DNA of 11,413 bases from Prevotella sp. (lineage in GTDB: Bacteria; Bacteroidota; Bacteroidia; Bacteroidales; Bacteroidaceae), in the NCBI GenBank assembly GCA_021204565.1, contig JAJPZE010000030.1:1-11413 (forward strand). Direction: 5' to 3'. This document shows, in pieces, positions 1 through 6,819 of the stretch. Below the pieces are notes generated by a model that was given only the letters and a program-made list of their open reading frames with translations, did not search any database and was not told the DNA's origin. Within the stretch, counting starts at the first letter, position 1; each line of letters opens with the position of its first letter. The translations under genes and the position numbers were made by a program.

Positions 1-120
1 GATGTTAATTAACTTAACGGCAGGGGTAGTGTGCAATGATTTTTCCGTTCAAAAAGCGCAAGAAATTAGGTCTTGTTTGGCATCTCCACATAGCAAAACG
101 GGTACGAACGTAGTTCAAAT

Positions 121-167
121 CGTGCAAGACCTAAGTAATGAGAGGGTCATTACTTAGGTCTTGCACG
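121..167. repeat. Perfect 21-bp inverted repeat (long hairpin)
   Basis: Bases 121-141 are the exact reverse complement of 147-167, separated by the 5-base loop GAGGG. An RNA from either strand would fold into a 47-nt hairpin with no mismatches. No T-run follows on the + strand, so it is not a typical intrinsic terminator for a rightward gene. On the minus strand the bases after the stem (ATTTGAACTACG) contain only a short T-run, so a leftward terminator is also weak. The 10 bases TTAGGTCTTG of the right arm recur at 66-75, and TCATTAC recurs just downstream at 169-175. What it does is unknown; a mobile or REP-like element is possible. Confidence 0.85.
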
Positions 168-180
168 CTCATTACATAGG

Positions 181-226
181 CTTTCAGGGGGTCAAACCCC
201 GTACTTTCAGGGGGTCAAACCCCGTG
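181..226. repeat. Two tandem 23-bp repeats, each a small hairpin
   Basis: Bases 181-203 and 204-226 are identical except for their last base. Each unit carries the stem GGGGT / ACCCC around a CAA loop (188-200 and 211-223). A third short stem, CCCGT / ACGGG, lies at 221-225 and 232-236, overlapping the end of unit 2, so an alternative fold is possible. The array begins 13 bases after the 21-bp inverted repeat. The function is not known; it may be an intergenic repeat family or part of a structured leader. Confidence 0.8.
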
Positions 227-271
227 TTCTTACGGGTCTGTAACTATATGCAGATTATATAAAAACACATA

Positions 272-328
272 ACAGGCTGATTATCAACTAATTCCAAAAT
301 TCGCGAATTTTGACGCAAAACAGCCTGT
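272..328. repeat. Nested inverted repeats around an 18-bp palindrome
   Basis: An outer pair ACAGGCTG (272-279) and CAGCCTGT (321-328) encloses a perfect 18-bp palindrome at 295-312 with centre TTCGCGAA. The arrangement could be a protein-binding palindrome or an RNA or cruciform structure. It lies about 150-200 bases upstream of the first promoter, rather far for a simple operator, so its link to that gene is only inferred. Confidence 0.6.
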
Positions 329-476
329 GATGCGAGTTACGCGATTCTCAAACGTTAAATTCGGGAGTGTGCAATTTTATTAATTGCGTATTCGGCACCT
401 TACGAAAGGGAATTGTTAAAAGAGTGCCGGCGCAAAGTATCGACAAAAGATTATTCGGTCAAAATATAGGTTTTTG

Positions 477-508
477 TTTGTTCAATTGATATTCTCGTAT
501 TATTTTTG
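477..508 (+). promoter_or_regulatory. Bacteroidota-type promoter for the EEP-udk-GT unit
   Basis: TTTG at 477-480 and TATTTTTG at 501-508 match the Bacteroidota primary sigma consensus (-33 TTTG and -7 TAnnTTTG) with a 20-nt spacer. Transcription would begin roughly at 513-518, leaving a leader of only about 15 nt before the ATG at 531. The leader shows no Shine-Dalgarno sequence, as is usual in this phylum. Confidence 0.7.
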
Positions 509-530
509 CGCGCTAATCTAAACGACTGAT

Positions 531-1577
531 ATGAGAAGAATTACATTATTATTTGTCCTGTTTGCCGCCGTTGCGACAGCTTGCGTGCGTGCTCAGGAGA
601 AGACTTATGCGCTGTACGCGATAGGTTTTTACAATCAAGAGAATTTGTTCGACACCATTCACGACGCGGGTAAGAACGACTATGCGTTTCTTCCGGGCGG
701 TGAATACAAATGGAATACGCTTAAGTATACCAACAAATTGAAGAATATGTCGAGCGCGTTAGCCGATCTTGGAACGGATATGTTGCCGGGCGTGGGCTGC
801 GCTTTCATCGGCATGGCAGAGGTAGAGAACGACCGTGTACTTGATGATTTGACCGCTCAGACCCCTCTTGCAGAGCGGGAAATGCGCTACATACACATCG
901 AAGGACCGGACAAACGGGGTATTGATGTCGCGGCTCTTTACAACCCGCAACTGTTTTCGCCGAAGAAGATATTCGACAAACAGTACGTTTACGAGAATGG
1001 TGACACGACGCACCATACCCGTCCGTTCCTTGTCGTACAAGGGGAATTGGCGGGCGAGACGATAACTTTCGTTGTTTGTCACCTGCCGAGCCGGGGCGCT
1101 GACGGACGGTTCCGGGACTGGGGCGGCAAACAAGTGCGCGCGCTTACCGACAGCATCAGCGCCGCCGAACCGGGGATGAAGATTATTGTGATGGGTGATA
1201 TGAACGACGATCCGGACAACACGTCGATGGCTAAATATCTTGGCGCGCGTCGCGAGATAAAGGATGTCGGCGAGGGCGACTTTTATAACCCGTGGTGGAA
1301 TATCTTGCGTAAGAAAGGACAAGGGACGCTTGCATACCAAGGCGCTTGGAACCTTTTCGACCAGATAATGTTGTCGCGCACGTTGCTTGATGTAAACGGG
1401 ACGAAGGATTATTCTGGGCTGACGTTTTACAAGAACCATATTTTCCGGCGGGATTACCTGATTCAGAGCGAGGGGAAATATAAAGGCACGCCGAAGAGGA
1501 CATCAGCCGGGGGAGTGTGGCTCAATGGGTATTCGGATCACTTGCCCGTGGTTGCGTATCTGATAAAGGAGATATAA
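531..1577 (+). CDS. Secreted endonuclease/exonuclease/phosphatase (EEP) family protein
   Basis: 348-residue EEP-fold metal-dependent phosphodiesterase. Members of this fold (DNase I-like) cut DNA or RNA or hydrolyse phosphoesters; the exact substrate cannot be read here. The family active-site set is intact: N35/E37 in YNQEN, E97 in GMAEVEN, D132 in KRGIDVA, H184 in CHLPSRG, D223 and N225 in MGDMNDDPDN, and the C-terminal D336-H337 in YSDHLP. The N-terminus is a signal peptide (RR, then hydrophobic residues 4-17). It ends in ATAC (Cys18), which could be a lipobox, or cleavage could follow the Ala in VRAQ, so lipoprotein status is open. The ATG at 531 is the first start downstream of the promoter. 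It is 27 nt from udk and probably cotranscribed. With a uridine kinase next door and a second nuclease further on, a role in degrading extracellular nucleic acid is a reasonable inference; a phosphatase role remains possible. Confidence 0.88.
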   Translation: MRRITLLFVLFAAVATACVRAQEKTYALYAIGFYNQENLFDTIHDAGKNDYAFLPGGEYKWNTLKYTNKLKNMSSALADLGTDMLPGVGCAFIGMAEVENDRVLDDLTAQTPLAEREMRYIHIEGPDKRGIDVAALYNPQLFSPKKIFDKQYVYENGDTTHHTRPFLVVQGELAGETITFVVCHLPSRGADGRFRDWGGKQVRALTDSISAAEPGMKIIVMGDMNDDPDNTSMAKYLGARREIKDVGEGDFYNPWWNILRKKGQGTLAYQGAWNLFDQIMLSRTLLDVNGTKDYSGLTFYKNHIFRRDYLIQSEGKYKGTPKRTSAGGVWLNGYSDHLPVVAYLIKEI

Positions 1578-1604
1578 CCTCGAAATAAGGGGGTATTCCG
1601 CTTA

Positions 1605-2237
1605 ATGGATAAGATAACGATAATCGGGATTGCCGGGGGTACCGGGTCGGGCAAGACGACGGTTGTTGCTCGGATTGTAGAGGCGTTGCCGAAAGACAGT
1701 GTTGTGGTGGTGCCGTTAGATTCGTATTATAACGACACGTCGGAGATGACTGCGGAAGCGCGCCGGGCTATAAACTTCGACCATCCGAACGCATTCGACT
1801 GGAAGCTGTTGATTAAGCATATCAACGAGCTAAGGAACGGGCGCGCGGTGGAGCAACCCACATATTCGTATATATTATCCAACCGTTTGCCGGAGACGAT
1901 ACACGTCGAGCCCCGCCCCGTGATTATAATCGAGGGGATAATGGTGTTGCTTGACAAGCGCGTGCGGGATATGATGGATCTGAAGATTTATGTTGATTGC
2001 GACTCGGACGAGCGTCTTATACGCAACATCAAGCGGGACACGATTGACCGCGGACGGACGGTTACGATGGTTATGGACCGTTATCAAAAGATCCTCAAAC
2101 CGATGCATGAGCAGTTCATCGCCCCGACGAAGCGTTACGCCGACCTAATCATACCCGAAGGCGGAAACAATACGAAGGGGATTAAAATTCTCTGCGAATA
2201 CGTCAAAAGCCTGACAAAAGAGAGTGTCAAATATTAA
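1605..2237 (+). CDS. udk: Uridine kinase
   Basis: 210-residue cytosolic uridine/cytidine kinase, which phosphorylates uridine and cytidine to UMP and CMP with ATP or GTP in pyrimidine salvage. The length is normal for bacterial Udk. The Walker A motif GGTGSGKTT is at residues 11-19. Other family features are LDSYY (38-42), the NFDHPNAFDW block (57-66), PTYSY (85-89), the Walker B-like strand VIIIEGIMVL (106-115), and the conserved C-terminal segment from DRYQK to LIIPEGG (158-187). No signal peptide is present, as expected. The ATG at 1605 starts 27 nt after the EEP gene, and the 3' end overlaps the next gene by 14 nt, so the three genes form one transcription unit. Phosphoribulokinase-family relatives are the only realistic alternative; the motifs favour Udk. 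Confidence 0.93.
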   Translation: MDKITIIGIAGGTGSGKTTVVARIVEALPKDSVVVVPLDSYYNDTSEMTAEARRAINFDHPNAFDWKLLIKHINELRNGRAVEQPTYSYILSNRLPETIHVEPRPVIIIEGIMVLLDKRVRDMMDLKIYVDCDSDERLIRNIKRDTIDRGRTVTMVMDRYQKILKPMHEQFIAPTKRYADLIIPEGGNNTKGIKILCEYVKSLTKESVKY

Positions 2238-3237
2238 TCTGTCGGTTGTCGTGCCGGCATATAATGCAGTGCATACTCTGCGCAGGTGCGTGGAGAGCAT
2301 TGTGCGGCAAAGTGTCGGGATAGAGGTTATTATTGTCGACGACGGCTCTACGGACTCGACGGGAGCTTTGGCGGAGACGTTAAAGACGGAACATCCTGAT
2401 ATAATAAAGGTTATACATCAGGCGAACGGAGGGCTGTCGGCGGCGCGTAACAGCGGGATAGAGGCGTCGTCGGGGGAGCTGATAACCTTTGTCGACAGTG
2501 ATGACATGCTCAAAGCGGACATCTATCCGGCGATGACGGAGCGTATAATGAACTGTGAGGAATGCGACTTCATCGAGTTCTCGGTGGTGCGTAGCGACGG
2601 GCAGACGGAGACTTCTCCCCTTGTATTAGCTAACGCGACGTACCGCGACAGCCGTGATTATTGGCTTCACGGCAAGGCTTACAATCACGCATACGCTTGT
2701 AACAAGATGTTCCGCAGGCGTGTTTTCTTTAATAATAATAAGGAGAAGAGCCTCCGCTTCGAGGCGGGTCGTGCCTTTGAGGATGTGGCGTTTCTCGCGG
2801 CGTTACTTGCGAGAGAGCCGGTTGTTATAACTGCGGATACTGTCGGTTATATATATTCTCGTAACCCCGCGGGCATAACGGCACGCGCCGGGCGAAAGGA
2901 ATGGGGCGACTTCCTTGACGCGCATCTGGCGATGTTTCGCCGGCTGAACATCGGGACGGGACGTATGTCGGAAGAGGAAGAGGAGTATTATATGACTGTT
3001 GTTAACATACAGATTATGCTGTATAGAGCGGGGGAGCGGCAACTGTCTTTACCCTCTTATAAAGTGAATATACGCCGTCGCGACTTGCTCCGCCCCGTGG
3101 TTTTGATAAAGAAAATAGTGCTTAATGTGTCCGGTATATCGGGGGTTTGCCGGGCGTTTGGATATATACGGACGTTAGAGCGTCCGCATATACATCATTA
3201 TTTTATATGCCGCGGGCGCCATTATAAAGAATATTAA
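2224..3237 (+). CDS. Family 2 glycosyltransferase (GT-A fold)
   Basis: 337-residue glycosyltransferase that transfers a sugar from a nucleotide-sugar donor to a glycan or lipid acceptor on the cytoplasmic side. The GT2 features are in order: VVVPAYNA (8-15), DDGSTD (39-44), NGGLSAARNSG (68-78), the metal-binding DSDD (91-94), and a likely catalytic acidic pair in FEDVAF (185-190). No transmembrane segment is evident; the C-terminal third is basic (RRR, RHY) and may sit at the membrane. The start is taken as GTG at 2224, overlapping the end of udk by 14 nt. There is no ATG before the first GT2 strand, so a GTG start with translational coupling to udk is the best fit. The acceptor and donor are not identifiable. 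Its link to the nuclease and kinase upstream may be simple operon hitch-hiking. Confidence 0.88.
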   Translation: MSNINLSVVVPAYNAVHTLRRCVESIVRQSVGIEVIIVDDGSTDSTGALAETLKTEHPDIIKVIHQANGGLSAARNSGIEASSGELITFVDSDDMLKADIYPAMTERIMNCEECDFIEFSVVRSDGQTETSPLVLANATYRDSRDYWLHGKAYNHAYACNKMFRRRVFFNNNKEKSLRFEAGRAFEDVAFLAALLAREPVVITADTVGYIYSRNPAGITARAGRKEWGDFLDAHLAMFRRLNIGTGRMSEEEEEYYMTVVNIQIMLYRAGERQLSLPSYKVNIRRRDLLRPVVLIKKIVLNVSGISGVCRAFGYIRTLERPHIHHYFICRGRHYKEY

Positions 3238-3255
3238 AAATTAATTATGTTTTAC

Positions 3256-3286
3256 TTTGGTGCAAAATATGAATATTGTACATTTG
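3256..3286 (+). promoter_or_regulatory. Bacteroidota-type promoter for the receptor-nuclease-OmpA operon
   Basis: TTTG at 3256-3259 and TACATTTG at 3279-3286 match the -33 TTTG and -7 TAnnTTTG consensus with a 19-nt spacer, an excellent fit. The predicted start of transcription is near 3292, giving an A/T-rich leader of about 58 nt before the ATG at 3350. This marks the five genes to 10872 as a unit separate from the upstream udk operon. No clear terminator lies between 3238 and the promoter, so some readthrough from upstream is possible. Confidence 0.8.
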
Positions 3287-3349
3287 CCGGGTATTAAATA
3301 TAGGATTCAACTAATCTAATTAACACAATCAAATTTGAGAAGAACAAGT

Positions 3350-5941
3350 ATGCAAAAACAGCTTCAACTACTCTTGCCGGCTCTGTTTGTTGCTTTGTGT
3401 GCAACGGCGCAGACGCCGGAAGACAACTCATTAGTAGTCAGACAGACGGGTGGAGCAACGGACATGCAGTTCACGTTCACGGAGAGCCAGTTGGGCGAAG
3501 ATGACGATATGTCGCAGAATGTGATAATTATCTCTTCGTCGAGCGACCTGTACGCCAGTCAGGTAGGTTATGGTTTCTCCGCCGTTCGGTTCAGGTATCG
3601 TGCTTTCAATCAGAAGTACAACGATATCTATATCAACGGCATGCAGATGAACGATATGGAAAGCGGTCAGTTCCGTTATTCGCTTGTAGGCGGTCTGAAC
3701 AACCAAACGCGCAGCGTGGAGGCGGCATTGCCGTTTGAGGACAATCAGTTCGCGCTCTCCGCTATGGGCGGATCGAACAACTACAACTTCCGCGCGGGGA
3801 GCATGCCGGTAGGGCATCGTGCCTCTCTGTTGGCAACGAACAGCAACTATGTGCTGCGCGGAATGTACACTTACAGCAGCGGTTTCAACAAGAAAGGCTG
3901 GGCGTTTACGGGCAACCTTACTTACCGTTGGGCGAACCGGGGATACGTCAAAGGGACATATTATAATGCTCTTTCGTATTTCTTCGGCGTGGAGAAGATT
4001 ATCAACGAGAGTCATAACCTATCGTTTGCAACGTGGGGCAACCCGACGGAACGCTCCACACAGGGCGCGGCGACGGACGAGAGTTACTGGCTCGCCAACT
4101 CCAACTATTACAACCCGTACTGGGGTTATCAGAACGGGAAGATACGCAACTCGCGCGTAGTGAACGACTTTGCGCCGTCCGCTCTCTTCACTTGGGACTG
4201 GAAGATAAACGACAATGCGAAGCTGACAACGACGTTCGGGGGACGTTATTCGATGTATAAGAGCACGAAGCTCGACTACAACAACTCCGACAATCCCCAG
4301 CCCGATTATTGGAAGAACCTTCCGTCAAGTTATTACGACGTAGAGGATCCGGAGTCGAATTCGGAGCAGGAGTATGCCAGCTGGGTGAATGCATACGAAT
4401 ACATGACCGGTTCGGAAGCTAACAGGCAGATTAACTGGGATCGTTTGTATTATTCCAATACCCAGGCGAGCGCGCAGGGAGCCGACGCGATGTATTATGT
4501 AGAGGCGAAACACAACGACGCTCTCAACCTGCAATTGAACAGCGTGCTCAATCTCCAACTCGACCCGATGAAGCACTTTAACGTCGGTTTGGGTCTCGGT
4601 ATGAACCGCGGGCGTCATTACATGACAATGGAGGATATGTTGGGCGCGACATCGTTTCACAACGTGAATACCTACGCGATAGGTACCTACGCTCCGACGG
4701 CGGACGAAGTGCAATACGACCTCGACCATTACAACAAGGAAGTTAAGGAGGGCGATGTGTTCCGTTATGACTATAACATCAACGTGAAGAAAGCGAACCT
4801 TTGGGCAACGTATGTGGTGAACGCACGGCGTTTGCATTTCACTATCGGCGGGCGCACGGCATACACCGATATGCAACGCGACGGCAAGATGCGCAACGGG
4901 TTGGCGGCGGACAACTCCAAGGGCAAGTCGGGTATGGCGCATTTCCTTGACGGCGGGGCGAGCTCGTCGCTATCAGTAAACCTCGGCAGCGGGAATGCAA
5001 TATCGTTCGGCGTAGGTATGGAGACACGTGCGCCCCAGGCAAGCACGGCGTTTGCTGCACCCGAGATAAACAACGACTTCGTTACCGGGCTGCACAACGA
5101 GGAGGTGTTCTCTTCGCAGGTAAGCTATCAGTTGCACACATCTTGGTTCAACCTTAGCTTGAACGGATATTATTCGTATATGCAGCACGTTACCGAATGG
5201 CAGAACTTTTATTTCGACGACATCAACTCGTTCTCGTACGTTAGTATGACGGGGATAAAGAAAGCGAACTACGGCGTTGAGCTCGGTGCAAAAGTGAAGC
5301 TCACGTCTTGGCTCGACGTGAAAGCGTTCGGCACTATCTCCGACGCGAAGTACCTCAACAACGCCAACGTAAGATATATGAACTCAACCAGCTCGGTGTA
5401 CACATCAGACATCGTTATGAGCAAGAATATGCGCGAGAGCGGTACGCCGTTGACGGCGGCGAGCTTGGGTTTGAGCTTCCATAAGAGCGGTTGGTATGCC
5501 GAGCTGTCGGGTAAATACTACGACAGGATATACCTCTCCTGGTCGCCCTGTATGCGTTACGCCGCTACGGGAAAGACGGCGGGCTGGTACGAGCAGACCT
5601 ACGTTGACGAGGATGGTCAGCATACCGTAACGGATGTGCCGGAGCAGGCAAAAGGGCACGGCGGCTTTATGATGGACGGCAGCATCGGGCGGAGCATCTA
5701 TCTTAAGAAAGGGTCGCTCTCTATCAATCTTTCCGTAACGAACATCTTGAACAACCGCAAGATGGTTACGGGCGGATACGAGCAGAGCCGGAGCGACTAC
5801 ACCTCGACGCGCACTTTGGACGAGAACGGTCAAATAACGGCAACGATGAATAACGCGCGTATCTATCACTTCTCTTCGAATCCGAAGAAGTATTACGCAT
5901 ATGGGACTACGGGTATGTTGAACATAACTTACAGATTCTGA
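3350..5941 (+). CDS. TonB-dependent outer-membrane receptor (non-SusC type)
   Basis: 863-residue predicted outer-membrane transporter, which would import a substrate using TonB-ExbBD energy. A signal peptide (residues 1-21, ending ATAQ) is followed by a plug-like segment with the typical R-x-R-x-F and NG strands: AVRFRYRAF (78-86) and NDIYINGMQMND (91-102). The rest is a long series of amphipathic beta strands rich in Tyr, Asn and Gly, ending in LNITYRF with the terminal Phe expected of barrel proteins. There is no N-terminal carboxypeptidase-like domain and no obvious TonB box or SusD partner, unlike SusC systems. A TTG at 3335 in the same frame would add five residues; the ATG at 3350 is chosen because it starts directly at a good signal peptide. 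Only 8 nt separate it from the following OB-fold lipoprotein, so the two are probably partners. The substrate is inferred, not seen, to be nucleic-acid derived. Confidence 0.85.
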   Translation: MQKQLQLLLPALFVALCATAQTPEDNSLVVRQTGGATDMQFTFTESQLGEDDDMSQNVIIISSSSDLYASQVGYGFSAVRFRYRAFNQKYNDIYINGMQMNDMESGQFRYSLVGGLNNQTRSVEAALPFEDNQFALSAMGGSNNYNFRAGSMPVGHRASLLATNSNYVLRGMYTYSSGFNKKGWAFTGNLTYRWANRGYVKGTYYNALSYFFGVEKIINESHNLSFATWGNPTERSTQGAATDESYWLANSNYYNPYWGYQNGKIRNSRVVNDFAPSALFTWDWKINDNAKLTTTFGGRYSMYKSTKLDYNNSDNPQPDYWKNLPSSYYDVEDPESNSEQEYASWVNAYEYMTGSEANRQINWDRLYYSNTQASAQGADAMYYVEAKHNDALNLQLNSVLNLQLDPMKHFNVGLGLGMNRGRHYMTMEDMLGATSFHNVNTYAIGTYAPTADEVQYDLDHYNKEVKEGDVFRYDYNINVKKANLWATYVVNARRLHFTIGGRTAYTDMQRDGKMRNGLAADNSKGKSGMAHFLDGGASSSLSVNLGSGNAISFGVGMETRAPQASTAFAAPEINNDFVTGLHNEEVFSSQVSYQLHTSWFNLSLNGYYSYMQHVTEWQNFYFDDINSFSYVSMTGIKKANYGVELGAKVKLTSWLDVKAFGTISDAKYLNNANVRYMNSTSSVYTSDIVMSKNMRESGTPLTAASLGLSFHKSGWYAELSGKYYDRIYLSWSPCMRYAATGKTAGWYEQTYVDEDGQHTVTDVPEQAKGHGGFMMDGSIGRSIYLKKGSLSINLSVTNILNNRKMVTGGYEQSRSDYTSTRTLDENGQITATMNNARIYHFSSNPKKYYAYGTTGMLNITYRF

Positions 5942-5949
5942 ACACGACA

Positions 5950-6783
5950 ATGAAGACAATACAATATATAATTACGGGCATTGCGGCTCTGTTGTTTGCC
6001 TCGTGTATGGACGGGGGTTATCCCGACGTTGATACGAACGTATCGCCTTACGGGGACAACTCGATTACGGAGACGAACGTTATCTCAATTGCGGAGCTGA
6101 AGGATATGTACAAGACATACGTAACGAACTCGTACACCTATACGCAGATTACCGACGATATTCAGATTAAGGCATACGTTGTCGGAAACGATATCGAAGG
6201 CAATATATACAATGAGGTGGCGTTGGAAGACGAGACCGGCGCAATCATTATTGCGGTGCAGCAAGGCGGTATGTTCGGCTATATGTCGGAGGGCGCGCAG
6301 GTGCTTGTAAGCCTTAAAGACTTATACATCGGCAACTACGGCCGGCAGGCGGAAGTCGGCGTGCCGTATACGAACAGCAGCGGGTCGACGTACGTGAGCC
6401 GTATGCCGTCGTCCCTCTGGCAGAAACATTTCAAGATTGTAGGGCACGACATCGACGCGATACAGCCGCAGGAGTTCACCGTTTCCGACCTGAATAACTG
6501 GGACGGATACACCGACGGGGGCAAGCTCGGCATACTAAAGAACGTAAGCATACGCGGCGCGAATGACGACACGACGTGGAGCGATCCGACGGGAAGCTCG
6601 TCGGTCAGCCTCTACTTCAACGAGATAACGGGCAGCAACACGCTTGTTTACACCTCGCCTTATTGCGACTTTGCGGGCGTTAAAGTACCGGCGGGACAGT
6701 TCAACATAACGGGCATATTCAAGAATTATAACGGCAAGTGCGAGATCATCATCCGCAAGATAGCCGACATAGAAGAGTTATAA
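5950..6783 (+). CDS. DUF5689-type OB-fold surface lipoprotein
   Basis: 277-residue lipoprotein. The signal peptide ends in the lipobox FASC with acylated Cys19, followed by an Asp/Gly-rich tether (MDGGYPDVD) that may serve as a surface export signal. The ISIAELKDMY motif (45-54) followed by IQIKAYVVGND (71-81), EVALEDETGAIIIAV (89-103) and GAQVLVSLKDLYIGNYG (115-131) is the DUF5689 pattern, an OB-like barrel described for secreted Bacteroidota proteins. A second OB-like half may lie at about 190-277, ending in GQFNITGIFKNYNGKCEIIIRKI. No catalytic residues are recognised. It follows the receptor gene by 8 nt, and the leader before the next gene is A-rich, so it is likely a surface partner that binds or hands substrate to the receptor. 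OB folds can bind nucleic acid, but binding here is an inference. Confidence 0.82.
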   Translation: MKTIQYIITGIAALLFASCMDGGYPDVDTNVSPYGDNSITETNVISIAELKDMYKTYVTNSYTYTQITDDIQIKAYVVGNDIEGNIYNEVALEDETGAIIIAVQQGGMFGYMSEGAQVLVSLKDLYIGNYGRQAEVGVPYTNSSGSTYVSRMPSSLWQKHFKIVGHDIDAIQPQEFTVSDLNNWDGYTDGGKLGILKNVSIRGANDDTTWSDPTGSSSVSLYFNEITGSNTLVYTSPYCDFAGVKVPAGQFNITGIFKNYNGKCEIIIRKIADIEEL

Positions 6784-6819
6784 AACGAACAACAAGACAA
6801 TACAAAACAAATAAATAAG

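Larger units (their letters stand above)
1..530. other. Repeat-rich intergenic region, no convincing gene
   Basis: No protein-coding gene is supported here. The longest open frame on the + strand starts at the left edge (ATG at 2-4) and stops at 155-157 (51 codons); it has no recognisable motif and runs into the 121-167 hairpin, so it is not called. The region instead holds several inverted and direct repeats, listed separately, and a promoter at its right end. Smaller structures seen are a 10-bp palindrome at 4-13, a 6-bp stem at 371-387 (GCAATT/AATTGC), and a 10-base third copy of the hairpin arm sequence (TTAGGTCTTG) at 66-75. Confidence 0.6.

Noticed and set aside
36..113. 25-codon ORF rich in Lys/Arg
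   Set aside because: Very short, overlaps another open frame, no homology recognised and no leader signal.
2..157. 51-codon open frame from the left edge of the window
   Set aside because: No recognisable motif, no promoter visible, and its 3' end lies in the perfect hairpin. It might be the tail of a gene entering from the left, but nothing supports that.
181..226. CRISPR array
   Set aside because: Only two directly adjacent copies with no spacers between them and no cas gene nearby.
759..1439. 226-codon open frame on the minus strand opposite the EEP gene
   Set aside because: Shadow of a GC-rich coding region; the + strand frame has all EEP motifs and a promoter, and the minus-strand product is Arg/Val/His-rich with no known motif.
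3335..3349. TTG start for the receptor gene
   Set aside because: The ATG at 3350 begins directly with a good signal peptide, and TTG starts are uncommon in this phylum.
5405..5959. 184-codon minus-strand open frame opposite the end of the receptor gene
   Set aside because: Low-complexity Arg/Val-rich translation typical of antisense shadow; the + strand frame continues the beta-barrel to its terminal Phe.
3350..6783. Classical SusC/SusD polysaccharide utilisation pair
   Set aside because: The receptor lacks the SusC N-terminal domain, the following lipoprotein is DUF5689 rather than a helical SusD, and no glycoside hydrolase is present.
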